The notes under the pieces: generated by a model
Databases searched by the model: none
Told to the model about the DNA's origin: nothing
What the model saw: only the letters and a program-made list of their open reading frames with translations
Assembly: GCF_003265705.1 (NCBI RefSeq)
Contig: NW_020312859.1
Coordinates: 886,744 to 950,743 of the forward strand
DNA length: 64,000 nucleotides
From: Callorhinus ursinus
Lineage: Eukaryota; Chordata; Mammalia; Carnivora; Otariidae
Direction: 5' to 3'
In this document: one piece after another, positions 49,691 through 60,340 of the stretch
How the letters are laid out: each line of letters opens with the position of its first letter
Position numbering within the stretch: the first letter of the stretch is position 1
Program-made: the position numbers and the translations under genes

Positions 49691-50078
49691 TGTATTAGTC
49701 AACACTTGCTGCATAACAAACAATTCCAGAATCTTAAATTAATGTTTCTTTTTTGCTTTCAGATGCTTGACTTGGCTGGTGTGGCCTTGCTTCATGCTGC
49801 AGGTCAGGTTCAAGTGTGTAACAGGTTTCTCATTCTGCAATCCAGGCTAGATGGGCTCAAGCAAGTGGGTTGTGGGAGTTCCCAGAGGAGAGAGAGGACA
49901 CACCCAAAGGCTCTTAATGTCTAGGCTGGGAACTGGCTCCTTGTGACTTCAACCTACATCCTATTGGCCAGAGCAAGTCACATGACCAGGCTCACCCTCA
50001 GTGAGGCTGAAAAGGGTATCACAGTGAGAGTGGGCAGGCAATGAATATTTGCTGAACAATAATTGAATCTACCACAGC
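49691..50078 (+). mobile_element. Ancient LTR-like repeat (TG...CA ends)
   Basis: Starts 'tgtattagtcaacacttgct', 'gcataacaaacaattccaga', contains 'cctattggccagagcaagtc', 'acatgaccaggctcaccctc', ends near 'tctaccaca'. The layout resembles a common mammalian LTR-class repeat, not named with confidence. Confidence 0.5.
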
Positions 50079-50094
50079 TTCACTTTGATCTCAT

Positions 50095-50250
50095 TGTTTG
50101 TAGTACATTTTATTGAGTTTTTTTTAACTTTTACTACAAATTTTGATATGGTTATTTTTGAAATTTTTGACAATACAGAAAAGCATAATTAACCAAATTA
50201 AAATTCCCTCTTATTCTACTACCTAGAGAGATAAACGCTGTTCATATTGT
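50095..50250 (-). mobile_element. Possible old LINE fragment
   Basis: 'gacaatacagaaaagcataa', 'attctactacctagagagat', 'aaacgctgttcatattgtga' recall an ancient L1M-type segment. Confidence 0.45.
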
Positions 50251-50596
50251 GATGAATCACCATGCAGAGTAGAAAATTTGTGTGCACAGCAGTGGCTGAG
50301 GCATTCAGACAATAATGGGCATTTGGCGTTAGGTGTAGCTTTGGCTTTTGGAAAGTTGAAGGTGCAAATGCCCACTTTCCAGTTATTTCTGGCATCCCTA
50401 ACACTCTATGACACTGGTGGTTCTGTAATTGGGTGGGGATCTATCCATCTAATCAATGAAGCACACAGTGCATGTTATTTACCTTCTACGTAAATTGGAG
50501 GCTTAAAAAAAATCTCTTTATCACTTTAGATGTTGAAATTGTATTGATTAGCTTAAATGTAAATGCAATAGCTATTATTGCAAGAATAGCAATGTG
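50251..50596. other. Unassigned stretch
   Basis: No recognised repeat or gene. Confidence 0.35.
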
Positions 50597-50740
50597 GCAG
50601 AGAGAGCTTTTGAGATCCTATCTCGGTAACCACCAATCCAGTCTGTCAAGTCAAGAGAGTTGGGACAGCATCACGCCCCAAATCTGGAAGGACTTAGCCA
50701 CTTTGTAGTGCCAAATCCAGTGGGAAACACACACAAACAG
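50597..50740 (+). repeat. Copy 2 of a dispersed about 145-bp segment
   Basis: Partner of 46,715-46,859: 'gcagagagagctttt', 'aaccaccaatccagtctgtc', 'ccccaaatctggaaggactt', 'gccaaatccagtgggaaa'. Homology appears to stop just outside these limits. Confidence 0.75.
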
Positions 50741-50926
50741 ATTGTGGAAGGTATTGACTTTATATGCAATATTGTTATGTGCAAAATTGTTAAAGATTCT
50801 TGATATCATAATAAAATCTTGATATCATAATAAAAAAGATTCATATGAATATGACTTTTTGCGTAATATTTTGGTATGCCACCCTTCATAACATTAAATA
50901 AAATAATTCTTAAGAACTAAATTTGA

Positions 50927-51127
50927 GGGGTGCCTGGGGGGCTCAGTCGTTAAGCATCTGCCTTCGGCTCAGGTCACGGTCCCAGGGTCCTGGGATTGAG
51001 CCCCACATCGGGCTCCCTGCTCAGCAGGAAGCCTGCTTCTCCCTCTCTCACCCCCCCTGCTTGTGTTCCCTCTCTCGCTGTGTCTCTCTCTCTCTCAAAT
51101 AAATAAATAAAATCTTAAAAAATAAAA
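50927..51127 (+). mobile_element. Can-SINE, full length
   Basis: 'ggggtgcctggggggctcag', 'gagccccacatcgggctccc', arctoid middle 'ctgcttgtgttccctctctc', tail 'caaataaataaataaaatct'. Perfect 15-bp TSD AAGAACTAAATTTGA at 50,912-50,926 and 51,128-51,142. Confidence 0.98.
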
Positions 51128-51179
51128 AAGAACTAAATTTGATTAAAATTATTTAATTTTATTTGGAATATGAAGCTTT

Positions 51180-51620
51180 CAACATAATAACCTACTTGGG
51201 AACTCTTCACATCTTGGGAGGATCAATTAAAAAGCAAAATGTCAGCTTTTCCACTTCAGAATTTCACGAGGTGGAAAAACTCCAAAACCATGTACCAAAC
51301 CATCCATGACAGTTCTTCTGTATCCTGGACGGGACCCAGCATGTGAGGGTCTGGAAACACTTTTGAAGCGTGGCTCTGTGAAAATTGTGTGTCTCCTGTT
51401 GAAATTCAATCCTCCTCCTATGCCACTGATGAGAAAGTACTTGTGCTGGAGAGCAAAATGAACAAATATGGAAACCGAGTCTGGCCCTGGGTCAGAGCAG
51501 GACCTGGGGGCAGCCCTGGGGTGGGGCAGGAAGCCCTGCCCACTTCTGAGGGGAACGTTTTGGAGGATCCCCACTGGGCGCACAGACCTTCACAGGTGAG
51601 AAAGTAATTTCCCATCTGGT
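51180..51620. other. Unassigned; contains an exon-like open block with strong donor
   Basis: Frame 51,389-51,607 (72 codons) crosses a good donor, CACAG|GTGAGA (exon end 51,595). No acceptor, domain or partner exon found, so no gene is called. Confidence 0.25.
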
Positions 51621-51624
51621 ATTT

Positions 51625-51800
51625 CTATTTGTCCAGCAAACCTTTGAGGTAGGGCCTTCTGCCACCTCGATCTTACAGATGGGGAAGCAGGCTCACAGGG
51701 CAAAATCACTTGCCCAAGGTCACAAAACTAGCAAGTAACGGAGGCAGACCTCAAACCTGGGTCTCCTGCCTCATACGTTGTGCACTTTCTGGGCCCTCCC
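51625..51800 (-). mobile_element. MIR SINE, reverse orientation
   Basis: 'cgatcttacagatggggaag', 'atcacttgcccaaggtcaca', 'ggcagacctcaaacctgggt'. Confidence 0.92.
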
Positions 51801-52175
51801 TCTTGACCAGGTCACCTCTTTATGTACCTCATTTGCACCTCCCCCCTCCCCCCTGCAACTGCTTTGTGCCAGGGAAGCCCATGATCCTTGATCAAATAAC
51901 AACCAAGACAGTAAATAAAACCTAGTGTGCACATCAGCGCAGGGTCACCCCCTGAAGATCACCCACCTGTGCAACACACTGCCTGATTCAGTAGTGATCC
52001 CCCCAACTGCGGGGGTATGCAAGCAGAGCGGGGCACACACATGGCTGACATGTTGTAGGGACAAGTGTGCTGAGTGATAACCAGCATTGAGTCCTCTTCT
52101 CGGGCCAGGGGTACCCTGATTTTCCTTTGAGGTGTTCACCTCCTCCCCTTTCAGCCATAGGGTTTGGGGTGATGA
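51801..52175. other. Unassigned stretch
   Basis: Holds a short polypyrimidine 'ccccctcccccctgcaactg'. No gene or clear repeat. Confidence 0.4.
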
Positions 52176-52177
52176 GC

Positions 52178-52615
52178 TCCTCAACTCGGTTGAACAGTAT
52201 CCCCTCAAAATTCACATCCACCCAGAACCTGTGAATGTGACTTTATTTGGAAATAAGGTCTTTGCTGATGTAATCAAGTTAAGACGAGATCATACCGCAT
52301 CTGGGTGGGCTCTCAGTCCAGTGACGAGGTCCTTCTAAGAAGAGGGAAATTTAATAGAGACACAGCAAGAAGGAAGCCCCGTGAAGAGGGAGGCAGGCTC
52401 GGGAGGGAAGCAGCTGTGAGCCCAGGAACGCTGAGGACTGTGGGCCACCCCCAGAAGCTGGGAGAGGCAGGGAGGGACTTTTCCTGAGAAGCTTCGGGGA
52501 GAATGTGGCCCTCCTGACACTTGATTCCAGACTTCCAGCCTCCAGAAATTTCTGTTGTTTTAAGCCACCTGGCTTGTGGTACTTTGTAAGGGCTGCCCTA
52601 GGATATAGTACCATG
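52178..52615 (+). mobile_element. MLT1-type MaLR LTR, near full length
   Basis: 'gtatcccctcaaaattcaca', 'gaatgtgactttatttggaa', 'ataaggtctttgctgatgta', 'atcaagttaagacgagatca', 'gacttccagcctccagaaat', 'tctgttgttttaagccacct'. Confidence 0.93.
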
Positions 52616-52807
52616 ACCCCAAGGACGGCTCCTGCCTGATTTAAGTTAATTTGTGTCCCTATCTCCTTGCCAACCAGGACTGGTTCTGAAATGGATGTTT
52701 AACCCAATCAGAACTGATAAAATGCTAGAAGGGGTCACGCTAGACTTAACTGTAAATTTCCCAGCAGAAATTCCCTTGTAACTTAAGCCTGTTCAGTCTG
52801 TTTCATT

Positions 52808-52985
52808 TAGTTATTTAGTTATTTATGAGAAAGTGAGAGAGCACGAGCAAGGGAGGGGCAGAGGGAGAGGGAGAAGCCGACTCCCACTGAGCAGGGAGCC
52901 CGATGCGGGACTGGATCCCAGGACCCCAGGATCATGACCTGAGCTGAAGGCAGACGCTTAACCGGCTGAGCCACCCAGATGCCCC
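52808..52985 (-). mobile_element. Can-SINE, reverse orientation
   Basis: 'tatttagttatttatgagaa', 'gcagagggagagggagaagc', 'ccaggatcatgacctgagct', head 'gagccacccagatgcccc'. TSD not clear. Confidence 0.94.
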
Positions 52986-53600
52986 TCCAGTTTCAGTTTC
53001 TGTGTAACAGCTTCCCAACTACTACAGGAATGTGGCCCAAACAGCCCCAACGATCTAGGTTGTTTTTTTCTTTTTTTGACAATCTCTTTTAATGAGCCTG
53101 GAAATAAATTCTGGATTCTTCTGGACATTCCCCAACCCTACTCCTAAAGAGGGCAAGTAATTGAGAAGGCAATGTCACAACCATATATTCAAGACTTACC
53201 AGTTAATCCTAGCTCACCCTGGCCCCAGGAGCAAGGGCTGGGCGATGGAAATGGAGGATGGATTTGCTGGAGGGAAATGTTAAGGGGCTCTCCTCTGCGG
53301 AGAAACGAAGATTCAGATACCCTGACATATCCCTGTGATGATATTTTGGAGGAAATCTCCCACCCAGCCTTGTAAGCCAAAAAGATTGTCACCAGAGCTT
53401 CTCCATGACTGCCACTGCTGAGCTCCAGGGTTTGGCCATTTCTAGGGGGTCCTGGGGGCAGCCAGGGGCAGGAGGAAGGGTAAGGGGCAGCTCTCAGGCT
53501 GTGGCTCCAAGGACCCAAGGATGCTGAGCTCACAGCTCCTCCCCAGACCCAGGCTGATCCAATTTCAGGGACTCTCATTTAAGCAAACAAATAAACAAAC
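52986..53600. other. About 600 bp without recognised repeat or gene
   Basis: A 129-codon minus-strand frame (53,189-53,578) has no domain and lacks support. Confidence 0.4.
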
Positions 53601-54670
53601 AAATATATAGTAGTTTTGTAAACTATGGTCACAAAACCAAGTTTGGAAGTGAATATTTATTTAAAGAAAAGAAATCACCATAAATCTGGCATGTTAAAAA
53701 AGCTAGCAAATACCACAAACACCCCAAAATTAGGAAAAACAATGCATTATCAATACTGTTCCTATTATCTCTCCGATCCTTCTCTATTCTTCTTCTTTTA
53801 CTACATTTTGTACTCTTTTCTTAGGACAATTTCGTAAGTTCCTTTTCTCTAGAGACAATAAAAAGATAAAATCTTTTTCTTGAGCATGGTGGCTTGAAAC
53901 CTGTTTTTTATTATTGATGTTATAGAAAAATTTCTTTCAGATTCACAACTCACATCCATGGCCTCCTCCCCTGGGCTGGGGGTGGGGGTGGCTCCCAGCC
54001 TGGGGCAGGTGCTGGGGAGCTGCAGGCTGTTGACCTCCATGGGTGATGCCGTCTCTCTCTCCTCCAGGGCCACCCGGTTCCCTCCAGCCCTGGTTCCCTC
54101 CTGGCCTGGTCTGGGGGACAGGGCACGGGTGGAGTGGCCGCGAAGACCTTGACAGAGGGGGCCATTGGCCAGAACCTAGTCACATGACCCCTTCTCTTGT
54201 AAGGGAAGCTAGGTAATTGCATCGTTAGCTAAATGGCCATGCATCCAGCTACAACAAAGGGATTTCTGTTGCTAAAAGGAAAAAGGAGAGGGTGGATTTG
54301 GGGAGATAATTAGTCCTCTCTGGCACAGGGCTTGCCTGGATATTGTACTCACCCCTTCTGCTCACTCACATTGACCTGCGCTTGGTCACTTGGCCACATC
54401 CACCTGCCAAGGGATCTGAGGGCTGCAGTGTTGGGTCCTGGCAGACGTGTTTCCAGCTAGACCTTGGGATTCTAGTGCAATGTGTAAAAGAGATAACAGA
54501 TATTGGGGGACAGCACCTGTCCCACTTCTGAGAACTGCTCATCCAGTGAAGTATGAGGCCAAGTCAGCAGCTGAGAGTGGAGGAGATGGAAGGGATAGGA
54601 GAGGTTTCCACCAGGGGGACTGTTAGAAGCCGTTGAGTCAGGGAGCAGGGGAGTGTGCCTGAGAGCATTT
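53601..54670. other. About 1 kb without recognised repeat or gene
   Basis: AT-rich first third, GC-rich middle (53,950-54,150), then 'gctaggtaattgcatcgtta' and 'ggggagataattagtcctct' near 54,210 and 54,300. The last part is a weak regulatory candidate. Confidence 0.4.
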
Positions 54671-54673
54671 GAG

Positions 54674-55795
54674 TTTTTTGTGTTTTGTGTTGTGTTTTTG
54701 GTTTTGGGGGGCCTTTTTTTTTTTTTTACTTTGTTGAAGAATAACTGACAAATCATTGTATATATTTGAAGCATACAGTGTGACAGCTTGATATATATAC
54801 ACATTGTGGAATGATTGCCAGGATCAAGGTGATCGCTCAGAGTTAACTCTTTTGCGTGTGTGTGGCAAGAATGCATAAGGTCTGCCCCCAGCAACTTTCA
54901 AGTGTATGACACCGCATTATTAGTTCTAGTCACCAGGATGTAAATAAAGCCTCAGAACTTACTCTTCTTATACCTGCAAGTTTGTAACCTTTGACCTCCA
55001 GCCCCTGGCAACCACCATTCTGCTTTCTGTTTCCATGCAATAGGCTTTTTTTTTTTTTTTTAAGATTCCACATATAAGTGAAACCATACAGTATTTGTCG
55101 TTTTCTGTCTGGTTTATTTCACTTAGCATAACGCCCTCCAGTTTCATCCACGTTGGAGCAAATGGCAGGATTTCCTTCTTTTTTCATGGCTGAATACTAT
55201 TCCATTATGTATATATACATATACCACATTTTCTTTATCCACTCAGCCGCTGAAGGATGTTTAGGTTGCTTCCATATCTCAGCTATTGTGAATAATACTA
55301 CCTTGACTCTTTAAGACAGTGATTTCATTTCCTTTGTGTATGTACCCAAGAGTAGGATTGTGGGATCCCATGGTAGCCCTATTTTTAATATCTTGAGGAA
55401 CTGCCAAATTGTTTTCCACAGTGGCTGCACCAATTTACCTTCCCACCAGCAGTGCACAGAGGTCCCCCTTTCTCCACATCCTCACTCACACTTGTCATGT
55501 CTTTTTTAGCACAGCCATCCTAACAGGTGTGAGGTGTTATCTCATTGTGGTTTTGATTAGCATTTCCCTGATGATGCTGTGCACCTTTTCATACACTTAT
55601 TGGTATTTGTATGTCTTTGGAAAAATGCGTGTTCAAGTCCTTTGCCTATTTTTAAATTGGATTATTTGCTTATTGATTTCATATGAGTTCTTTATGTATG
55701 TTGGAGATTAACCCTTTTTCAGATTTATGGTTTGTAAATATTTCCTCCCATTCTGTAAATTGCCTTTTAGATGTATTGACTGTTTGCTGTGCAGA
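54674..55795 (-). mobile_element. Old L1 LINE 3' end (about 1.1 kb), reverse orientation
   Basis: Reverse L1 order: T-rich tail (54,674-54,727), 3'UTR 'cagcaactttcaagtgtatg', then ORF2 tail 'tggctgaatactattccatt', 'tgaggaactgccaaattgtt', 'ccaccagcagtgcacagagg', 'gttatctcattgtggttttg'. Possible weak TSD (GAGCATTTGAG near 54,663; GAGCATCTGGAG near 55,798). Broken, no function. Confidence 0.93.
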
Positions 55796-56755
55796 GGGAG
55801 CATCTGGAGGGTGAGTCTGTTTGTTCGCAGGTTTCAAGTGAAACCTGTTTGTCAGGTTAAATGCCTTTTTTCCTGCAGCTTTCTCTGCCCACAGAGGGAA
55901 GATAGGGTTAGCGTGACTTAAGTCTGCAGAAGGGCGTCTGCAGGGATGATTATAAGGTTGGGAATTGGGATCTAGGTTGGACAAGCCAGAGAGTGAAGCC
56001 TGTGAACCTCTCCCTGGATGCTGGAAAAGCAGTAGGGTCAGGCACTGGCAGGTCAAGGTCAAAGTTCTCAGTGAGGTCAGAGAACTGTTACTTTGCGGGG
56101 GGGGCATTAGAATATTAGCAGAAATGTTAGGATATGGTGATCAGGAAGTGGGATATTTGAAATGAAACATTTAAAGTATGTTGCCCGTTGCATGTGTTTA
56201 AGGTGGAAGAGGTCAAGTGGAACATGGGCCACAGAGATTGCTCACCAGGAGAGGCCAGGCTGGTGAGGGCTCATCCACACAGATGTCGGGTCACCGAGGA
56301 GGCTGGCAGGAGCCTGGAGAGGGTCAGCCGTCTGCCTCATAAGCCTCCGTTCCCTGATCTACAAGACAGACATGGAAACTGCCCTCCCCGGTGTGATGAT
56401 CTTGGGTGTGGGAAGGGTTTGGTTTCCCATCTTGTCTCTACCCGTCCCCTTCTGCCTCTCCCTCTGGATGGCCAGCCCTTCCGAAGCTGCAGGCCAATAA
56501 CGAAGGCACCTACACAGCCTTCTCCCTCGGGGAGGTACAGCTGCCTCGGAGGACACCTGCTGCAAGGACCTCGCTCTAAACTGGGTCCACAGTGACACCG
56601 TGAACGTGGCTCTCCAGGAGGGGCTGATATGGGAGCAACAAAAGCCACTCGTCTCTTGGTGCTTCCGGCTTCCTAACCTTTGGTATCTACCAAAGAATGG
56701 GAAGCTTATGACCCATGGCATTTGTAACGATTTCAGGTTCACAAACATCATATAA
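55796..56755. other. About 950 bp without recognised repeat or gene
   Basis: Frames of 135 (+), 142, 103 and 153 (-) codons overlap. The 142-codon frame enters the L1. No gene supported. Confidence 0.4.
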
Positions 56756-56761
56756 ATATGA

Positions 56762-57334
56762 TGTAGGAAAGACGTTATTAGGGTTCGAAGCCCACGGCCA
56801 AGAAAGAATTCTTGAGACATCTTTGGTGCAAAAAGCTGGTTTTATTAAAGCCCGGGGACCGGACCTGTGGGCAGAAGGAGCTGCACCGGGGTCATGAGGA
56901 GGGGCCCGTTATATACTTTCAAGTTGGGAGGGGGTTAGGGATGGTGTAAGTCTCTGAGGTATTTTGGAAGCAAGGTTTCCAGGACCTTGAGGGCGCTAGC
57001 TATTGTTGAGAAAAAGTCATTTATTACCGTCTAATAAAACCTGAGTCATGAGACCCTTCAGATGTGTATCGACGGATCACGTGCTTGGGGGATGATTGCC
57101 AACATGCATCTTGGGGGGTAGAGATAAAGGAAGTTGCCAAAGGAATTTTTATATGTTAAAGTAGATTTACAGGATCCTGGGGGGTTGAGCTAAGATTGCC
57201 TCTTGCCCTTAGCAAAGTATTAACATTGAGGCAGCTGAGTTTCTAGAGGAATGTCACTCTGTTTCAAGGACTTGTCAGTGGGCTGTAAGTAGTAAGGAAA
57301 TTTAATAATTTTTCTTTTACCTTTGTTTCCCACA
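56762..57334 (-). mobile_element. Solo LTR of a carnivore ERV1-class endogenous retrovirus, antisense
   Basis: Recognised from the antisense LTR words 'gctggttttattaaagcccg', 'ggcagaaggagctgcaccgg', 'atatactttcaagttgggag', 'gcaaggtttccaggaccttg', 'taaaacctgagtcatgagac', 'cttcagatgtgtatc'. Bounded by TG and CA. No gag, pol or env sequence lies on either side, so it is a solo LTR left by recombination. TSD not resolved. Confidence 0.75.
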
Positions 57335-57600
57335 TCAAGTATGTTGCATCACATCATTGTTCTTCCAAGCCAGACAAAGAAAAGGTCTTAGGTTGGTGCT
57401 ATTTTGTCGTGAATGCCTCTCTCACACTTGCTAAGCTCCGTTTTACATCACAGAGGAGGCCTTAAGGTCAGTGCCCTCAGTAGATAAGAGTATTTAGTCA
57501 GAGTTGAGTGAAATCATGTTGCCTTCATAGTATTTTTATGATTTCTTCTTATTTCTGTAATTGATACTCATTTTCTGTAGTCACCAACTTCACCAACAAG
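57335..57600. other. Unassigned stretch
   Basis: No recognised repeat or gene. Confidence 0.35.
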
Positions 57601-57682
57601 AAGTATTTTATAGCATTAAGTCAGATCATGTCAATCCACTGTTCAAAATCCTCCCGTGGCTTCCCAGTGCATTTAGAAAAAA

Positions 57683-57780
57683 TGGGGGCGCCTGGCTGGC
57701 TCAGTCAGCAGAGCATGAGACTCTTGATCTTGGCGTTGTGAATTTGAGCCCCACCTTAGGCGGAGAGATTACTTAAAAAT
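57683..57780 (+). mobile_element. Old Can-SINE lacking the CT-rich middle
   Basis: 'gggggcgcctggctggctca', 'gtcagcagagcatgagactc', 'gtgaatttgagccccacctt', 'ggagagattacttaaaaata'. This is the short ancestral form ending directly in an A-rich tail, which runs into the purine microsatellite. Confidence 0.93.
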
Positions 57781-57786
57781 AAAATC

Positions 57787-57831
57787 AAAAGAAGAAAGAA
57801 AGAAAAGAAAAAAAGGAAAGAGAAAGAAGAA

Positions 57832-57917
<86 letters not shown>

Positions 57918-58011
57918 GCAGGCAGGAAGGAAGGAAGGAAGGAAGGAAGGAAGGAAAGAAGGAAGGAAGGAAGGAAGAAAGAAAGAGAAAGAAAGAGGAA
58001 GGAAGGAAGGG
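57787..58011 (+). repeat. (GAAA)n / (GGAA)n purine microsatellite, 225 bp
   Basis: All A/G except two C at 57,919 and 57,923. Seeded by the SINE tail. Homopurine tracts like this can form triplex DNA. Phe/Ser-rich minus-strand frames over it are artefacts. Confidence 0.97.
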
Positions 58012-58201
58012 TCCGAAATGCTTTCTATGGTCGGGAAGGTCTTCATGATCCAACCCCTGCTGACCTCTTCCTCCTCCCCTACCATTGCTCTACCCTTCAC
58101 TTACTCCTTGAGGTCCCTCCAATATGGAAAGCTCAGTCTTACCTCAGGGCCTTTGCACATGCTGGGCCAGCTGCCTGGGATGCTCATCCCCCAGATCTTT
58201 C

Positions 58202-58312
58202 TTTCTTTCTTTTTCAAGATTTATTTATTTTAGAGAGATCATGACCTGAGCTGAAACCCTCCAAGAGTCGGTTGCTTAACAGACTGAGCCATCCAGCGCC
58301 CCCGCCCCCCCG
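58202..58312 (-). mobile_element. Internally deleted Can-SINE, reverse orientation
   Basis: Tail 'gatttatttattttagagag' joins directly to 'atcatgacctgagctgaaac' and head 'gactgagccatccagcgccc'; the GA-rich middle is missing. TSD CCCCAGATCTTTC at 58,189-58,201 and 58,313-58,325 is perfect, so the deletion was present in the inserted RNA or arose within the copy. Confidence 0.95.
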
Positions 58313-58670
58313 CCCCAGATCTTTCCATGGCTCACTCTAGTCCTTCATGCAGGTCTCTGTTCAGATGCCACCACTTCAAAGAGGCTGTCTCTGACTCTCC
58401 TAGCTAAAACAGTATGCAAGCATCACCATCCACCCCTTACTTCTTCTTAGTGCTCCTCACTACCTGACATGCAACCATCCATCCATCCATCTACTTTTCC
58501 TTCCTCCCTCCTCCCTTCCTTCTTCCTTCTCTCTCTCATTTCTTATCTCTCATGTAACTCCCCCCACCGGAATGTGGGCTCTGTGAGGACAGCTCCTTGT
58601 CTTGTTCACCGCTGTGGCCCCAGGGTCTGGAACAGTGCCTCACACACAGTAGAATTCACTAAGTTTACAT

Positions 58671-58737
58671 TTGACTGGAAAAATAAATTAATAAAATTTC
58701 CTCTTAAAACGCATTTAAGTTGAAAGGCAAATCACTT
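58671..58737. other. Unassigned short interval
   Basis: AT-rich remainder before the SINE target. Confidence 0.3.
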
Positions 58738-58739
58738 TA

Positions 58740-58925
58740 TTTTTTTTAAAAGATTTTATTCACTTATATGCCAGAGAGCACGCGCGCACACGCAGGGGGA
58801 ATAGCAGGCAGAGAGAGAAGCAGGCTCCCCGCGGAGCAGGGAGCCCAACACGGGACTTGATCCCAGGACGCTGGGATTATGACCCGAGCCGAAGGCAGAC
58901 GCTTAACTGAGCCACCCAGGTGTCC
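58740..58925 (-). mobile_element. Can-SINE, reverse orientation
   Basis: T-rich tail, 'gattttattcacttatatgc', CG-expanded middle 'agagcacgcgcgcacacgca', head 'actgagccacccaggtgtcc'. TSD TGAAAGGCAAATCACTTTA (58,721-58,739) versus TGAAAAGCAAATCACTTTA (58,926-58,944), one mismatch. Confidence 0.96.
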
Positions 58926-58944
58926 TGAAAAGCAAATCACTTTA

Positions 58945-60133
58945 AAGAAAAGTATTCAGTAAGTAGTCTGTGTAGTGCCATTTGGCAAATGACAGGAAGG
59001 TACTCTGTGATGGACACACATATGAGAAGGCTACACATAATGCTGGGGTTTCGGAAGTGCTTTCCGGAAGTGATTCTGAGATTATCTGGAAGAGAGGAGC
59101 TTCCCACCACCCGCCCTGCAGATCATGGAACAGATCATGTGTCTTTTCTGGTTAGTGCTAAAGACTGCTGAGCACCTAGTAGGTACTGCACATTTTTAGA
59201 TTTCTCTGATGCCCCCCCCACCCATTATGAATGGCTACCTGGTTCTTGCCTTCCCCATCCTCTTCACCCAGAGCCAGGTGCTCCTGGAGGCTGCTGGGAC
59301 TGAACCACTGGTGAGCACCAACGGGCCCAGCTTGGAACTAGTGATTGATATATGTCATCTCTAAATAGTTAATAGTATCATCCCTGATACACAGATGAGC
59401 CATTACCCAAGCCCCACACCTAATTGTGCCAGTTCTATATGTTTGCCACATGAACCATTTCTTCCCTCCATGATGCCTTCCTCCATGTTCAATAACACCC
59501 CCCTCCGACTTATTCCATTCACGATGCTTGGCTACTCAATATTCTTGGCATTGATTTCCAAAGCCATGACTCTTTACAGTGATTAAGCTGAGAGCCTCAA
59601 GAATCCAGAGAAGAGGAGTGTCTCAGAGGGAAAGCTTTCAAGAGCTGAGCCACAAACAGAAGGCCATGATTTAGCCACAGGCGTGTTCTGTTGAGCTTAA
59701 AAGCTATTTTTCACTTAAGAACCAATTGCCACTATTAAAAAATCGGGAAATTTTGCACCAAGGTCTGAATTTCTGGATTTTCTTGAAAACACAGATGGTC
59801 AGGCCACGGATGAGCCCATACTCCTACATGGCAGGCACCAGCTGGAATTGGTGAGCTTCCCCTTTTAGAGAGGGCCTGTTTGCCTGTGTCCACAGACCTC
59901 ACTCCTCCTTGCCGTCTTAGCACAGGGTTCCCATCACTTCCATTCCCTGTCTGACCGCTGAGTTTATGATCCTGACCCATCTAAGACTAGTCTAAGCATT
60001 CTCTAGGCTGATAGGAGGGGAACTGAGAGAGGCCTGGGGCTCTTTGCAGACAGATTTGGATCTGAAGGCACCATAAGGACAAATAAAAGGAGTGGTGTGC
60101 TGGGAAGTGTTGAACCACTGTTCTCCAGGAGAA

Positions 60134-60136
<3 letters not shown>
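58945..60136. other. About 1.2 kb without recognised repeat or gene
   Basis: Mixed composition. No supported exon or transposon. Confidence 0.45.
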
Positions 60137-60168
<32 letters not shown>

Positions 60169-60191
60169 ACGCGCGCGCGCGCGTGTGTATA
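60137..60191 (+). repeat. 55-bp alternating purine-pyrimidine tract (GT)15-(CG)7-(TG)n
   Basis: Strictly alternating from 60,137 to 60,191, with (GT)15, a CAC step, (CG)7 (60,170-60,183) and TGTGTATA. A textbook Z-DNA-prone composition. Confidence 0.97.
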
Positions 60192-60299
60192 GATTTTATG
60201 TGTTTATTACACAAAATGTACAAATTTATAAATGATAACACACTGTTGTAAATATTCTTTATAAATTCTATATAAGCCAATTCATTCTCACAGATGGAT

Positions 60300-60340
60300 T
60301 TTGTTGGTTTTTTGTTGTTGTTGTTGTTGTTTTTTGCCAA
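60300..60340 (+). repeat. (GTT)n / T-rich repeat
   Basis: GTT repeated six times with flanking T runs. Confidence 0.9.

Larger units (their letters stand above)
57605..58670 (+). mobile_element. L2 LINE 3' end, split by two SINEs and a microsatellite
   Basis: Sense L2 order is preserved across both insertions: 'caatccactgttcaaaatcc', then 'gcctttgcacatgctgggcc', then 'atgcaggtctctgttcagat', 'ggaatgtgggctctgtgagg', 'ggtctggaacagtgcctcac'. Interrupted at about 57,683-58,011 and 58,202-58,312. Confidence 0.9.

Noticed and set aside
57756..58100. Phe/Ser-rich minus-strand frames (94-114 codons)
   Set aside because: Translation of the (GAAA)n/(GGAA)n microsatellite; low complexity and no start context.
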